DNA of 64,000 nucleotides from Niveispirillum sp048066115 (GCF_048066115.1 NZ_JBLTYX010000005.1:124001-188000), one strand, 5' to 3'. Shown: positions 38,520-47,334, counted from the first letter of the stretch. The notes: generated by a model not told the origin, from the sequence alone. Numbers and translations: made by a program.

Positions 38520-39302
38520 ATGAAGCGGATATTCGCACTGGTCGTGGCTTTGCTTTGTGTGGCGCCGGTGCTGGCGGCACCGGCCTGGAACTGGCCCGAC
38601 GGGCATCAGGCCGCCATCGTCCTGACCTATGACGATGCCCTGCCATCACACCTGGACGTGGCCATCCCGCAGCTGGACAAGGCCGGCCTGAAGGGCACCT
38701 TCTTCCTGTCCGCCATCTTCGACCAGAAGCTGGTGCCCGGCTGGCGCGCCGCCGCGGCGCGTGGGCATGAGCTGGGCAATCACACGGTCCTGCATCCCTG
38801 CCTGCGCGGCACCTTCAAGATGCCGGACCGTCAGAATTCCGAATCCTATCAGGTCGGCGACATGCTGACCGAAATCCGGGTGCAGAACACCCTGCTGCAC
38901 GCCATCGACGGCCGTACGGCCCGCACCTTCGCCATGACCTGCGGCCAGAAGCTGGTCGGGGATGGTGAGGATTATGTGGAGGCGTTGCGCGGCGCCGGGC
39001 TGGTGCGCTTTGCCCGCGGCATCGCCCCGCCGGCGGCGACACCGGGGGATATCGATCCCTTCAACGTTCCCTCCACCTTCTTTCCCGAGACGGTCACCGG
39101 TGCCGAACTGATCGCCTTCGTGGAGGAGGTACGCGGCCGCGGCGGCCTGGGCGTCATCGGGTTTCACGGCGTGGGCGGGGATTATTCCATCACCACCCGT
39201 CAGGCCCACCAGCAACTGGTCGATTACCTTGCCGCCCACCGCAAGCAGGTCTGGGTGGACACCTTCGACGCGGTGATGACTAGGCTTACGGGGAACCCAT
39301 AG
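38520..39302 (+). CDS. Secreted polysaccharide deacetylase (NodB-type)
   Basis: A 260-residue precursor with a clear signal peptide (MKRIFALVVALLCVAPVLA) and a CE4 NodB domain: AIVLTYDDALPSHLD supplies the Asp pair, GTFFLSAIFD follows, GHELGNHTVLHPC contains the metal-binding His pair, and VIGFHGVGGDYS provides the distal His. It likely N-deacetylates chitin-like, peptidoglycan or other amino-sugar polymers in the periplasm. ATG 38520 is preferred over 38508 because GGGGGCGGGC lies just upstream and the signal sequence then starts normally. Its end overlaps the convergent LytTR gene by 17 bases. Confidence 0.93.
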   Translation: MKRIFALVVALLCVAPVLAAPAWNWPDGHQAAIVLTYDDALPSHLDVAIPQLDKAGLKGTFFLSAIFDQKLVPGWRAAAARGHELGNHTVLHPCLRGTFKMPDRQNSESYQVGDMLTEIRVQNTLLHAIDGRTARTFAMTCGQKLVGDGEDYVEALRGAGLVRFARGIAPPAATPGDIDPFNVPSTFFPETVTGAELIAFVEEVRGRGGLGVIGFHGVGGDYSITTRQAHQQLVDYLAAHRKQVWVDTFDAVMTRLTGNP

Positions 39303-40056
39303 GCGGGCCGAACCGGTCGGTCACCGCCTTCAGATAGGGTTGGGACACCGGCACGGAGAGGCCGTTGCCGAGGTCCAGTTGCACGGTGCGCCCGCGTCTG
39401 GCCACCTGCCGCACGGCATCGGCGGCCACCCACCAGGACCGGTGGACGCGCAAACCTTCCGGCGCCTGGGCCACCGCATCGGTCATCCGCATCAGCACCA
39501 GGGCCGATCCCTGCGCGGTATGGACGCGGACATAATGGTCCTCCATCTCCAGGCAGAGGACGGGGCCCCGGATGGAAGCGGGCAGCTTTTCCTGCAACCC
39601 GTCGCCGGCGGGGGTGGGAGGGGGCTCTGCGCTGACCGGTGCCGGCACCGATACCCGCGCCGCGAACCCGTCCAGCAGCGTATCGGTCAGGAAGGTGAGG
39701 CCGCTGCCGACCAGCAATATCTGCCCGAACAGTCCCGCCAGCTCGTCCGGCGTGGGCTGCCAGTCGAAGCCCATGGCCTGATTGGCCAGCGTCACCACCA
39801 GCATCATCGGGATCGTGGTCAGCAGCACCCGCAGCCCCAGCGTCGGCAGCCGGCCCAGACCGGGGCGATGGCGAAGGATGATGGCGCGGGCCAGGGCGGC
39901 CAGCCCGGTCCAGCAGGCGGTAACGGATATCCAATAGCCCATGGACAGCAGCACACCCCGCTCGAACGTGCCGAACGGTCCCATCACGGCCAGCGCCAGG
40001 GCCAGCAAGACCGACAGCCCCAGTTCGGCCCATATCCGCTGCAGGGTTCCAGGCAT
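39286..40056 (-). CDS. Membrane LytTR-domain transcriptional regulator
   Basis: A 256-residue protein with four membrane helices in the N-terminal half (LGLSVLLALALAVMGPFG, VLLSMGYWISVTACWTGLAA, VLLTTIPMMLVVTLAN, LLVGSGLTFLTDTLLDG) and a C-terminal LytTR DNA-binding domain (LCLEMEDHYVRVHTAQGSA, RVHRSWWVAADAVRQV, LSVPVSQPYLKAV). Such membrane-bound LytTR proteins respond to envelope signals without a response-regulator receiver. ATG 40056 matches the family; the frame remains open far upstream without homology. The MipA gene diverges from it. Confidence 0.88.
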   Translation of the reverse strand: MPGTLQRIWAELGLSVLLALALAVMGPFGTFERGVLLSMGYWISVTACWTGLAALARAIILRHRPGLGRLPTLGLRVLLTTIPMMLVVTLANQAMGFDWQPTPDELAGLFGQILLVGSGLTFLTDTLLDGFAARVSVPAPVSAEPPPTPAGDGLQEKLPASIRGPVLCLEMEDHYVRVHTAQGSALVLMRMTDAVAQAPEGLRVHRSWWVAADAVRQVARRGRTVQLDLGNGLSVPVSQPYLKAVTDRFGPPMGSP

Positions 40057-40222
40057 CAAACCTATCCGCGAAATCGCGCAACCGGCTCGATCCCTATCAT
40101 GGGCGGCCCGCGAATTCACGAACTTAACGGCGTAAAGGCGCAGAAGCGGTCGCGCAGCCCCCATCGTCCCCGTACCCCGGAAAGGCACCCCATGTCCGGC
40201 GGTGTTCCGATCTTCCGTGAGA

Positions 40223-41020
40223 ATGACGATGCGTGTACCCATCCTTCTGCTGTCCGCCGCCTGCCTGATCACCGCCCCTGCCGCGATGGCGGAGGATGCC
40301 CCGCAATGGTCGGGCTTTGTTGCCCTGGGCGGCGGCCTGAAGCCGGAATATGCCGGGGCCGATAAATATGAGCCCATTCCCTTCGCCGTGGTGAACCTGG
40401 AGAAGGGGCCGTATCTGTTCGAAATGACGGGCCTGACGGCGCGTGCCGGCATGGAACTGGTGCCGGGCCTCTATGCCGGCCCGGTGGTCGGCTTCGACAT
40501 GGGCCGCGACGATGATGTCGATAGCAAGCCCGTCGCCCGGCTGGACAAGATCGATAGCGGCCTGGATGCCGGCGGCTTCGTCGGGGTCCGGTTCGGTGGC
40601 AACCAATATGGCCAGGGGGAGGTTGGGATCGACCTGACCGCCCTGTTCGACATGTCGGACGTGCATTCGGGCATGCTGCTGACCGCCGAACTGTCCTATG
40701 CGGCTCTGCGGCGCCAGCAATGGTTTGTCAATCTGGATGCGCAGGCGACCTATGCCGACGCCTCCTACACGCGCACCTTCTTCGGTGTCACGGCGGCAGA
40801 GGCCGGGCGCAGCGGGCTGACAGCCTATCGTCCCGGATCGGGCCTGCGCGATATCGGGGCCGGGGTCACGGTCGGGTACCAGTTCAACCAGAACTGGGGC
40901 GTGATGGGGCGGCTGTCCTACGATTACCTGGTCGGCGATGCGGCCGACAGCCCGATCGTCAAGGATGAGGGCTCCCGCCACCAGGGGCTGGCCGGCCTCG
41001 CCATCTCCTACCGGTTCTGA
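40223..41020 (+). CDS. MipA/OmpV family outer-membrane protein
   Basis: The 265-residue protein has a signal peptide (MTMRVPILLLSAACLITAPAAMA, cleavage after AMA) and an OmpV-like beta-barrel pattern of alternating amphipathic strands: QWSGFVALGGGLKPEYAGAD, AGPVVGFDMGRDDDVD, GGFVGVRFGGNQYGQ and the terminal GLAGLAISYRF ending in Phe, the outer-membrane insertion signal. MipA relatives scaffold murein synthases and hydrolases. ATG 40223 gives a normal signal; GTG 40202 is an unneeded extension. An FAH-fold gene follows 4 bases later. Confidence 0.9.
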   Translation: MTMRVPILLLSAACLITAPAAMAEDAPQWSGFVALGGGLKPEYAGADKYEPIPFAVVNLEKGPYLFEMTGLTARAGMELVPGLYAGPVVGFDMGRDDDVDSKPVARLDKIDSGLDAGGFVGVRFGGNQYGQGEVGIDLTALFDMSDVHSGMLLTAELSYAALRRQQWFVNLDAQATYADASYTRTFFGVTAAEAGRSGLTAYRPGSGLRDIGAGVTVGYQFNQNWGVMGRLSYDYLVGDAADSPIVKDEGSRHQGLAGLAISYRF

Positions 41021-41024
41021 CGCC

Positions 41025-42212
41025 ATGATGGGGATGAACCGGAACCTGATGCGGCGGGCCGCACTGATCCTGCCCGTCGCCGGTCTGTTCGCGCTATGGG
41101 CGCTGGCCTATGGCGGCCGGGAGCCGCCGCCGGAGCGGCTTTACGAGCAGACCATGGAACCCGATCTGACGGAGAATGTCGCCATCGCGCCCCGCGACCG
41201 CGCCCTGACCTTCGCCCGCTATCGGGAAGGGGACGTGCTGCACCTGATGCTGGTCGAAAACTATGCCGACGGCATGGTGACGGGGTCGCTGCTGCCCGGC
41301 GACGACCCGATCACCTTGTTCAACGCGCAGGGCCATGACGGGGTGGCCGCACAAGCGGGACCGCCGGTACGGGTGCCGGCCACCGCCCTGGTTCAGCCCT
41401 TCGACGGCACCGCCAACCAGATCGCCATCGGCGTCAACTACCCGGCGCACAAGGCGGAGGCGGATATGGAGGAACCGTTCCTGTTCCCCAAACTGTCGCG
41501 CGCCGATGCCTGGGCGGCGGCGGTGCCGGCGGGGGACGGTTTGCTGGATTACGAGGTGGAGCTGGGCTTCGTGGCCCTGACCGACCTGCCGGTGGACAGG
41601 CATCCCCGCACCATGGGCCTGGTGCTGGCCGCCGATTACACCGACCGGGCCCTGCTGCTGCGCCGGGTCAACCTGCTGGACCCGGAATCTGGTGACGGCT
41701 TTACCGATGCGAAAAGCCGGCCGGGATACATGCCCGTGGGTAACCTGCTGGTCATTCCCCGCGATGTTCGCGGTTTCTATGCCGACCTGCGGCTCCAGCT
41801 GTTCGTGGAGGGTGGGTTGCGGCAGGTGGCGCGGCCGCGCGATATGGTCTGGCAGTTGGACCGGATGCTGGCGGAAAGCCGGGCCAAGGCGGAGATGTCC
41901 TGGGCGGCCGACGGCGGGCCGGCCACCCTACCCATCGACAACAACGGCACCATCCCCGCCCGCACGATCATCCTGTCCGGTACCACCGACGGCGTGGTGT
42001 TCCGCCCACCCGGCGTGCGGCAGACCTTCATCGGTGTGATGGAAACCCTGTTCGTCCCCTGGCACTGGTCCTCCTGGCGCGACCGGCTGGTGGCCCGCGC
42101 CATCGGCGAGGCGCAGGCGGGTGGCCACTATCTCCAGCCCGGCCAGCAGGTGGTGATGCATGCCGACCGGCTGGGGGTGATCCATAATAAGATCGTCGGC
42201 GCGTCCCCCTAG
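41025..42212 (+). CDS. Membrane-anchored fumarylacetoacetate hydrolase-like protein
   Basis: The 395-residue protein carries a basic N-terminus and one hydrophobic helix (AALILPVAGLFALWALAYG), followed by an FAH-fold domain: IAIGVNYPAHKAEADMEEPF, FPKLSRADAW, DYEVELGFVALTD with the metal-binding Glu residues, GYMPVGNLLVIP, and IPARTIILSGTTDGVVFRPP near the C-terminus. FAH enzymes cleave C-C bonds or decarboxylate acids in catabolism and are normally cytoplasmic; a signal anchor placing the domain in the periplasm is unusual. It is coupled to the MipA gene (4-base gap). ATG 41034 is an alternative start. Confidence 0.82.
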   Translation: MMGMNRNLMRRAALILPVAGLFALWALAYGGREPPPERLYEQTMEPDLTENVAIAPRDRALTFARYREGDVLHLMLVENYADGMVTGSLLPGDDPITLFNAQGHDGVAAQAGPPVRVPATALVQPFDGTANQIAIGVNYPAHKAEADMEEPFLFPKLSRADAWAAAVPAGDGLLDYEVELGFVALTDLPVDRHPRTMGLVLAADYTDRALLLRRVNLLDPESGDGFTDAKSRPGYMPVGNLLVIPRDVRGFYADLRLQLFVEGGLRQVARPRDMVWQLDRMLAESRAKAEMSWAADGGPATLPIDNNGTIPARTIILSGTTDGVVFRPPGVRQTFIGVMETLFVPWHWSSWRDRLVARAIGEAQAGGHYLQPGQQVVMHADRLGVIHNKIVGASP

Positions 42213-42249
42213 TTTCCATTCTATTTATGGGGGAAAAAGTGATATACGA

Positions 42250-42274
42250 ACTTGGGCGCAAAATGCGCCCAAGT
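42250..42274. terminator. Perfect hairpin between the FAH-like gene and the beta-rich gene
   Basis: An 11-bp stem ACTTGGGCGCA/TGCGCCCAAGT with an AAA loop lies 37 bases after one stop and 30 bases before the next start. No T-tract follows, so it may be a factor-assisted terminator or a structured leader. Confidence 0.5.
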
Positions 42275-42303
42275 CATATTCCAGATGCCAACGGGAGGTC
42301 AAA

Positions 42304-44640
42304 ATGACCAATGAACCGGCATCCACGACGGCATTCCCGTCGTGGACCTTCACGATTCCCGCCGACGTGGTGAGTGCGGGTTTCCAGATCGCCATCTATG
42401 GGCAGGATCCCAGCAGTTCGAACTGGTACTACTGGGATTTCACCACCAGTGCCTATGTCCAGTTCCCCGCCGGGACCAACGGGCAATATATAACGCCGCT
42501 TCAATCATTTACCGCGCAGAGCGATACGGTCAACCTGCCGGCAAGCCAGCAGATACAGTCCGGTGTGGTCGCCATGTTCATCGGCGGTTCCAGCGGCATA
42601 CCGGTCACCAGCGGCATCCCGGCGTCGCCCACCACGGGCACGAATGGCGGCGATGTGTTCAGCATCTTCGAATTCACCTATGCGACGCCGACCGGTGGCA
42701 GCGGCCCCATTCTCGATATCGACATTTCCAATATCGATCAGGTCGGTTTCACCTATGCCGTGACCAGCACCGGCAGCGTGCCGTTCCCCATGGCCAGCAT
42801 CGGCAGTTCGGTGGCGCAGAAGACGCTGTTCGACAGCTTCACCACCTGTTTTCCTGCCGGCACTCCCTTCAATGAATGCCTTGTCCTGGGCCAATCGGGT
42901 GGTACCCAATTGCGCCTGGTGGCGCCGCAGGATGTATTGCAGGCCGTCACCGTCCCCGTACCCCCCAGCTATCTGGCGCCGGGCGGTGTGGTCGGCACTT
43001 CCGACCCGTTCGCCGACAACAGCTATTTCTATCTCGTCTCCGAAACCTCCCCGACGGGGGAAACGGTGCCCAACCAGCAGGGCGTGTTCGGTGGCTTTCT
43101 GTTGAATTCGAGCGGGCAGGCGGCCGCATCACAGATTTCCATCGGCTGGCTGGTGGATGGCAATCCGGGCGCCTATGTGCCGGTCAATCCCACGGCCACG
43201 GGCATCAATATCTATCGCGCACCCTATGCCGCGCTTGAACCCGGCACGCCGCCGCCGGCACCGGCGCAGACCAGCGATTACAAGCTGATCACCAGCCAGT
43301 CGATCAGCGCCTGGAACAAGCAGTCCGGCGATGTCTATGTCGACAGTTCGCCCGCCGCCGGCACCCGGACGCCGTGCGCCTCCTCCTACGGGTTCAGTGC
43401 GCTTTCCACCTGGTTCGACCAGCCGCTGCGCGATTTCTTCGCCTACTACATGGCGAACAGCTTCCAGCTCTACCAGTTCAACCAGGCCGGCGGCAGCAAC
43501 GGCACGCTGTGGACCGGCAATGTCCAATGGGTCTGGCCGAACACCGGGCAGCCGATCACCGCTGCCACCTATATCGATGAGAAGGGCAAGGCGCAGCCCA
43601 TCGCCGCGACATGGCAGTGGGGCGATGGCACCCAGGCCTATCTGGCCCTGCAACTGGTGGGCAACGCCTATGATTCCGGCAATTATTCCAACAGCACCAT
43701 TGCCGGCCAGACGGGTTTGAGCCAGGGCGAGTACCAGGGTGCGGTGGTGAATATCTATTTCCCGTATTTCATCGGCAATACCGGCCTCGGCTCGGTCAAT
43801 CTGCCGGCGACCCTGACCAACATGGCGACATCCAATTACGCCTTGTCCAACGCGCCGACCTGGATGAACAATGCCACCAACGACCCCAGCCAGATGGTGT
43901 TCGGCTGCGCCGGGGTGTTCGCCACCCCCAATGATCCGGATGCCGTGGCGCAGGGATTCAGCCTTCTGGCCACCAATGCCCTGACCAATATCGAGAATGT
44001 CATCGTCTCCGCGCTCAATCGCGGCGTGGCCACGGGCTATGGCTTCCAACTGGGGCCGCAGCAATATACCTGCCTCTATGCCTTCACCCAGGCCCCGCAG
44101 GTATCGGCGCCCCCATCATCCGGGGGGGTGCCGGCCGGTACCTACACCTATTATCTGTCGGCGCTGTTGAACAATGGCGGCGAAACGGCGCTGACCTGGG
44201 GACAGACCGTCACCCTGTCGGCGGCATCGACCGTCTCCCTGGCCTGGGGGCCGATCCCGTCCGCCCTTTACACGCAGGCCAATGTCTATCGCCAGGGTTC
44301 CGACGGTACGATCACGCTGGTCGGGACCGTCGCCAATACCAGTAGCAGTCAGGCCCAATCCTTCCAGGATGTGGGTGCGACGGTCACCCAGCCCACGAAC
44401 GGGGCGCCTTACAGCTTCTATCCGTCCTGGAACGATGCGGGCGGCACCGGCTATGTGCCCTCCAACCTCTATTCCGCCTTCCTGCATCAGAACAGTACCG
44501 CCAACTCCACGAACGGCATCAGCATCAACGGGCTGGCCTATGGCTATCCGTTCGACGACCAGGGCGGCTTCTCGACCAACATCAATTACGGCACCGCTTT
44601 CCCCAGCAGCGTCACCTTCACCATCTCGTCCTTGACCTGA
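42304..44640 (+). CDS. Large beta-rich protein, possible GH64-type beta-1,3-glucanase
   Basis: A 778-residue Ser/Thr/Asn/Gly-rich protein with no N-terminal signal peptide. The N-terminal part (IAIYGQDPSSSNWYYWDFTT), STWFDQPLRDFFAYYM around residue 370 and YGYPFDDQGGFSTNI near the end recall thaumatin-like glycoside hydrolase family 64, but the match is from memory and tentative. Two inserted modules (about 215-355 and 600-705) each contain a fibronectin-like core with INIYRAP or ANVYRQG. Base composition is visibly lower in GC than its neighbours, suggesting transfer. GGGAGG at 42294-42299 supports ATG 42304. Confidence 0.7.
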   Translation: MTNEPASTTAFPSWTFTIPADVVSAGFQIAIYGQDPSSSNWYYWDFTTSAYVQFPAGTNGQYITPLQSFTAQSDTVNLPASQQIQSGVVAMFIGGSSGIPVTSGIPASPTTGTNGGDVFSIFEFTYATPTGGSGPILDIDISNIDQVGFTYAVTSTGSVPFPMASIGSSVAQKTLFDSFTTCFPAGTPFNECLVLGQSGGTQLRLVAPQDVLQAVTVPVPPSYLAPGGVVGTSDPFADNSYFYLVSETSPTGETVPNQQGVFGGFLLNSSGQAAASQISIGWLVDGNPGAYVPVNPTATGINIYRAPYAALEPGTPPPAPAQTSDYKLITSQSISAWNKQSGDVYVDSSPAAGTRTPCASSYGFSALSTWFDQPLRDFFAYYMANSFQLYQFNQAGGSNGTLWTGNVQWVWPNTGQPITAATYIDEKGKAQPIAATWQWGDGTQAYLALQLVGNAYDSGNYSNSTIAGQTGLSQGEYQGAVVNIYFPYFIGNTGLGSVNLPATLTNMATSNYALSNAPTWMNNATNDPSQMVFGCAGVFATPNDPDAVAQGFSLLATNALTNIENVIVSALNRGVATGYGFQLGPQQYTCLYAFTQAPQVSAPPSSGGVPAGTYTYYLSALLNNGGETALTWGQTVTLSAASTVSLAWGPIPSALYTQANVYRQGSDGTITLVGTVANTSSSQAQSFQDVGATVTQPTNGAPYSFYPSWNDAGGTGYVPSNLYSAFLHQNSTANSTNGISINGLAYGYPFDDQGGFSTNINYGTAFPSSVTFTISSLT

Positions 44641-44649
44641 TGATGACAA

Positions 44650-44677
44650 AAAAGGCGGGCATCGCTGCCCGCCTTTC
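44650..44677. terminator. Bidirectional terminator between beta-rich gene and nrdA
   Basis: Stem AAAGGCGGGC/GCCCGCCTTT with a 6-base loop, preceded by an A-run and followed by TTTCC, sits between two convergent genes 10 and 24 bases away. Confidence 0.85.
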
Positions 44678-44700
44678 CATCCCAACAGAAGCCCGACCGC

Positions 44701-46560
44701 TTACTGGCAGGCCAGGCATTCCTCATACTTGTTGGTCTCTGTCACCTGGGTGGCAGGCTTGGCCTTGCCGATCTCCTTGGTGGCGTTGCTCTCGGCGCGC
44801 TGCACGGACATGGAGCGCAGGTAGTACAGGCTCTTCACGCCCTTCTTCCAGGCCATCATGTGGATCTGGTGCAGGTCGCGCTTATGCACGTCGGCCGGCA
44901 GGAAGACGTTCAGCGACTGGCTCTGGCAGACGAACGGCGTGCGGTCGGCGGCATGTTCGATCAGCCAGCGCTGGTCCAGCTCGAACGCCGTCTTGAACAC
45001 ATCCTTCTCGTCCTGGGACAGGAAGTCCAGATGCTGGACGGAACCGCTGTTCAGCGTGATCTCCGACCAGGTGTCCTCGTCGTTGCGGCCCTTCTCCTCC
45101 AGCAGCTTGGCCAGATACGGGTTGCGCACCGAATGGCTGCCCGACAGGGTCTTGTGCGTATAGGCGTTGGCGGCCACCGGCTCGATACCGGGAGAGGCGC
45201 CACCGGTGATGATGGAGATCGACGCCGTCGGGGCGATGGCGATCTTGTTGGAGAAACGTTCCATCACGCCATATTCGGCGGCATCCGGGCAGGCGCCACG
45301 CTCATGCGCCAGCTTGACCGACGCGGCGTCGGCCTGACGCTTGATATGGGCGAACATGCGCTTGTTCCAGACCTTGGCCATCACGCCTTCGATCGGGATC
45401 ATCTGGCTCTGCAGGAAGCTGTGGAAGCCCATGACGCCCAGGCCCACCGACCGCTCGCGCATGGCGGAATACTTGGCCTTGGCCATGTCATCCGGCGCCT
45501 TCTGGATGAAGTCGGTCATGACATTGTCCAGGAAGCGCATCGTGTCTTCGATGAAGGTCGGATGGTCCTGCCATTCCAGGAAGTTTTCCAGGTTGAGGGA
45601 AGACAGGCAGCAGACGGCGGTGCGCTGCTTGCCCCAGGGGTCCATGCCGGTGGGCAGCGTGATCTCGCTGCACAGGTTGGACATCTTCACCGTCAGGCCG
45701 GCCAGCTTGTGATGTTCCGGGATGGCCCGGTTCACATGGTCGATGAACAGCAGATAGGGCTCGCCCGTTTCCATGCGCGCCGTCAGGATGCGGATCCACA
45801 GGTCGCGCGCCTTGACGCGGCGCAGGATCTTGCCGTCCTTGGGGCTGGTCAGCGCCCATTCCTCGTCACCCTCGACCGCACGCATGAAGGCGTCGGGGAT
45901 GGCGATGCCATGGTGCAGGTTCAGGGCCTTGCGGTTGGGATCACCACCCGTGGGGCGGCGCATCTCGATGAATTCCTCGATCTCCGGGTGGCTGACCGGC
46001 AGATAGCAGGCGGCGGAGCCACGGCGGAGCGAACCCTGGGAGATGGCGAGCGTGAGTGAGTCCATGACGCGGATGAAGGGGATGACGCCGCTGGTCTTGC
46101 CGCTGTCCTTCACCTGCTCGCCGATGGAGCGCAGGTTGCCCCAGTAGGAACCGATGCCGCCACCCTTGGCCGCCAGCCACACATTCTCGTTCCACAGGCC
46201 GACAATACCTTCCAGGCTGTCATTGGCCTCGTTCAGGAAGCAGGAGATGGGCAGGCCGCGGACGGTGCCGCCATTCGACAGGACCGGGGTGGCCGGCATG
46301 AACCAGAGGCGGGAGATATAGTCATACAGGCGCTGGGCATGCGCATGATCGTCGGAATAATAGCTGGCGACGCGGGCGAACAGGTCCTGATAGGTCTCCC
46401 CCGGCATCAGGTACCGGTCATCCAGCGTGGCCTTGCCGAACGCGGTCAGCAGTTCGTTGCGGGAGTGATCCACAGTGACCGGCGCATGTTTGCGCATCTG
46501 GATCTGGCCGAATAGGTCGGCACCCTGCGGATTCCACTCGTTCACTTCGCCATCGCGCAT
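44701..46560 (-). CDS. nrdA: Ribonucleoside-diphosphate reductase alpha subunit (class I)
   Basis: This subunit reduces ribonucleotides to deoxyribonucleotides. The 619-residue protein has the redox Cys in LPISCFLNEANDS, the GGGIGSYWGNLRS loop, the thiyl Cys and Glu in MSNLCSEITLP, the partner Cys in AVCCLSSLNLEN, the PTASISIITGGASPGIEP segment, the Tyr pair in KSLYYLRS and the C-terminal CLAC pair that passes electrons from thioredoxin or glutaredoxin. It lacks the N-terminal ATP-cone of E. coli NrdA, so overall-activity regulation by dATP may be absent. nrdB is not adjacent. Upstream are a DnaA box and two NrdR-like boxes. Confidence 0.94.
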   Translation of the reverse strand: MRDGEVNEWNPQGADLFGQIQMRKHAPVTVDHSRNELLTAFGKATLDDRYLMPGETYQDLFARVASYYSDDHAHAQRLYDYISRLWFMPATPVLSNGGTVRGLPISCFLNEANDSLEGIVGLWNENVWLAAKGGGIGSYWGNLRSIGEQVKDSGKTSGVIPFIRVMDSLTLAISQGSLRRGSAACYLPVSHPEIEEFIEMRRPTGGDPNRKALNLHHGIAIPDAFMRAVEGDEEWALTSPKDGKILRRVKARDLWIRILTARMETGEPYLLFIDHVNRAIPEHHKLAGLTVKMSNLCSEITLPTGMDPWGKQRTAVCCLSSLNLENFLEWQDHPTFIEDTMRFLDNVMTDFIQKAPDDMAKAKYSAMRERSVGLGVMGFHSFLQSQMIPIEGVMAKVWNKRMFAHIKRQADAASVKLAHERGACPDAAEYGVMERFSNKIAIAPTASISIITGGASPGIEPVAANAYTHKTLSGSHSVRNPYLAKLLEEKGRNDEDTWSEITLNSGSVQHLDFLSQDEKDVFKTAFELDQRWLIEHAADRTPFVCQSQSLNVFLPADVHKRDLHQIHMMAWKKGVKSLYYLRSMSVQRAESNATKEIGKAKPATQVTETNKYEECLACQ

Positions 46561-46591
46561 GACTTATCCCCGTTTTCCCCAGTGCCCCGGC

Positions 46592-46600
46592 TGTGGATAA
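46592..46600 (-). promoter_or_regulatory. Perfect DnaA box upstream of nrdA
   Basis: TTATCCACA on the minus strand, 32 bases from the nrdA start, with a related GGGGATAAG nearer the gene. DnaA controls nrdAB in E. coli, so direct regulation here is plausible. Confidence 0.6.
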
Positions 46601-46611
46601 CTGCCCACAGA

Positions 46612-46658
46612 ACACTACATGTTGTTGGCTAGGGGTCGGATCGTACCAAATCCCGTGT
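46612..46658 (-). promoter_or_regulatory. Pair of NrdR-like boxes upstream of nrdA
   Basis: Two sites resembling the palindrome acaCwAtATaTwGtgt: ACACTACATGTTGTTG (46612-46627) and a weaker GTACCAAATCCCGTGT (46643-46658), with 31-bp spacing, the spacing typical for NrdR repressor boxes. A third, stronger single match occurs at 46884-46899. Confidence 0.6.
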
Positions 46659-46930
46659 GGCCCACAAGGCGGAAAATTCCACCCTGTCCGTCATGAATAG
46701 GCTTGACGTCAGCTATTCCAAGGGGGCGCGACTGCGCAGTCGCGTCATGCGCCAAGCGCAGCTTGACGGATGCGCCACGGGCGACTAGCCGGCGGGTCGG
46801 GACCCGGAAATGCCGGAATTCCGGCCTGAACGGGGCTGGGCACTGCCGATCGGGGATTCGAGGTAACCCGATCACCCTATGACCTACTATATATGGTGGG
46901 TGTGACAGTTCGTCGGGCGGATGCGGCTCT
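46659..46930. other. Intergenic region upstream of nrdA
   Basis: About 270 bases without a gene. It holds GC-rich dyads (GCGC-GACT-GCGC at 46726-46737), a possible decayed four-hairpin element (about 46695-46800), the palindrome GGAATTCCGG near 46815 and one isolated NrdR-like site CTACTATATATGGTGG at 46884-46899. Confidence 0.5.
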
Positions 46931-47334
46931 TCAGTCGTGCAAGGCCAGGAATTCCCGAACCGACAGCACCCGCGCGCCGCCATAGTGGGATTCAATGAAG
47001 TCCCGCATGTCGCCCGTCAGGATCGCGTCGGCCTGTCCGGCGGTGGCCGTGAGGACATAGATCACATCCTTGGGATCGCGCATCCGGACGGGACCGCCAG
47101 GGCAGAGATGTCTATATCTTGCGTGCGTGCGGCAATTCCATCCACAAGCGAGCGAAGGCGCGCCCTTATCGGTTCGCTGAATTTACGGCGTGACGCTACC
47201 TGCCGGTATTCCTCACGGATTTCCCGACTGGTCAGTACATCATGTTCACCCAATGCGATGGTGACGGCTGCCCGGCTTGGGCCGTTCGTCAGGCCGGCGG
47301 AAATGATGACATTGCAGTCGATGACCAGCCGCAA
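46931..47334 (-). pseudogene. PIN-domain toxin, frameshifted
   Basis: The first half (47062-47334, TTG start) reads LRLVIDCNVIISAGLTNGPS with the first PIN Asp and a helical region, and stops at a TGA soon after LAVPSGCAIPRM. In the next frame the sequence continues as a normal PIN C-terminus: RDPKDVIYVLTATAGQADAI then LTGDMRDF and LSVREFLALHD, ending at 46931. One base missing in the CC-GTC run near 47090 explains the break. PIN toxins are RNases with a metal-binding Asp set; the break separates those residues, so this copy is probably inactive. Confidence 0.75.

Noticed and set aside
44701..46560. Class II (B12-dependent) ribonucleotide reductase
   Set aside because: The C-terminal CLAC pair and active-site spacing suit class I alpha; no B12-binding region is seen. 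A definite class assignment would need an alignment.
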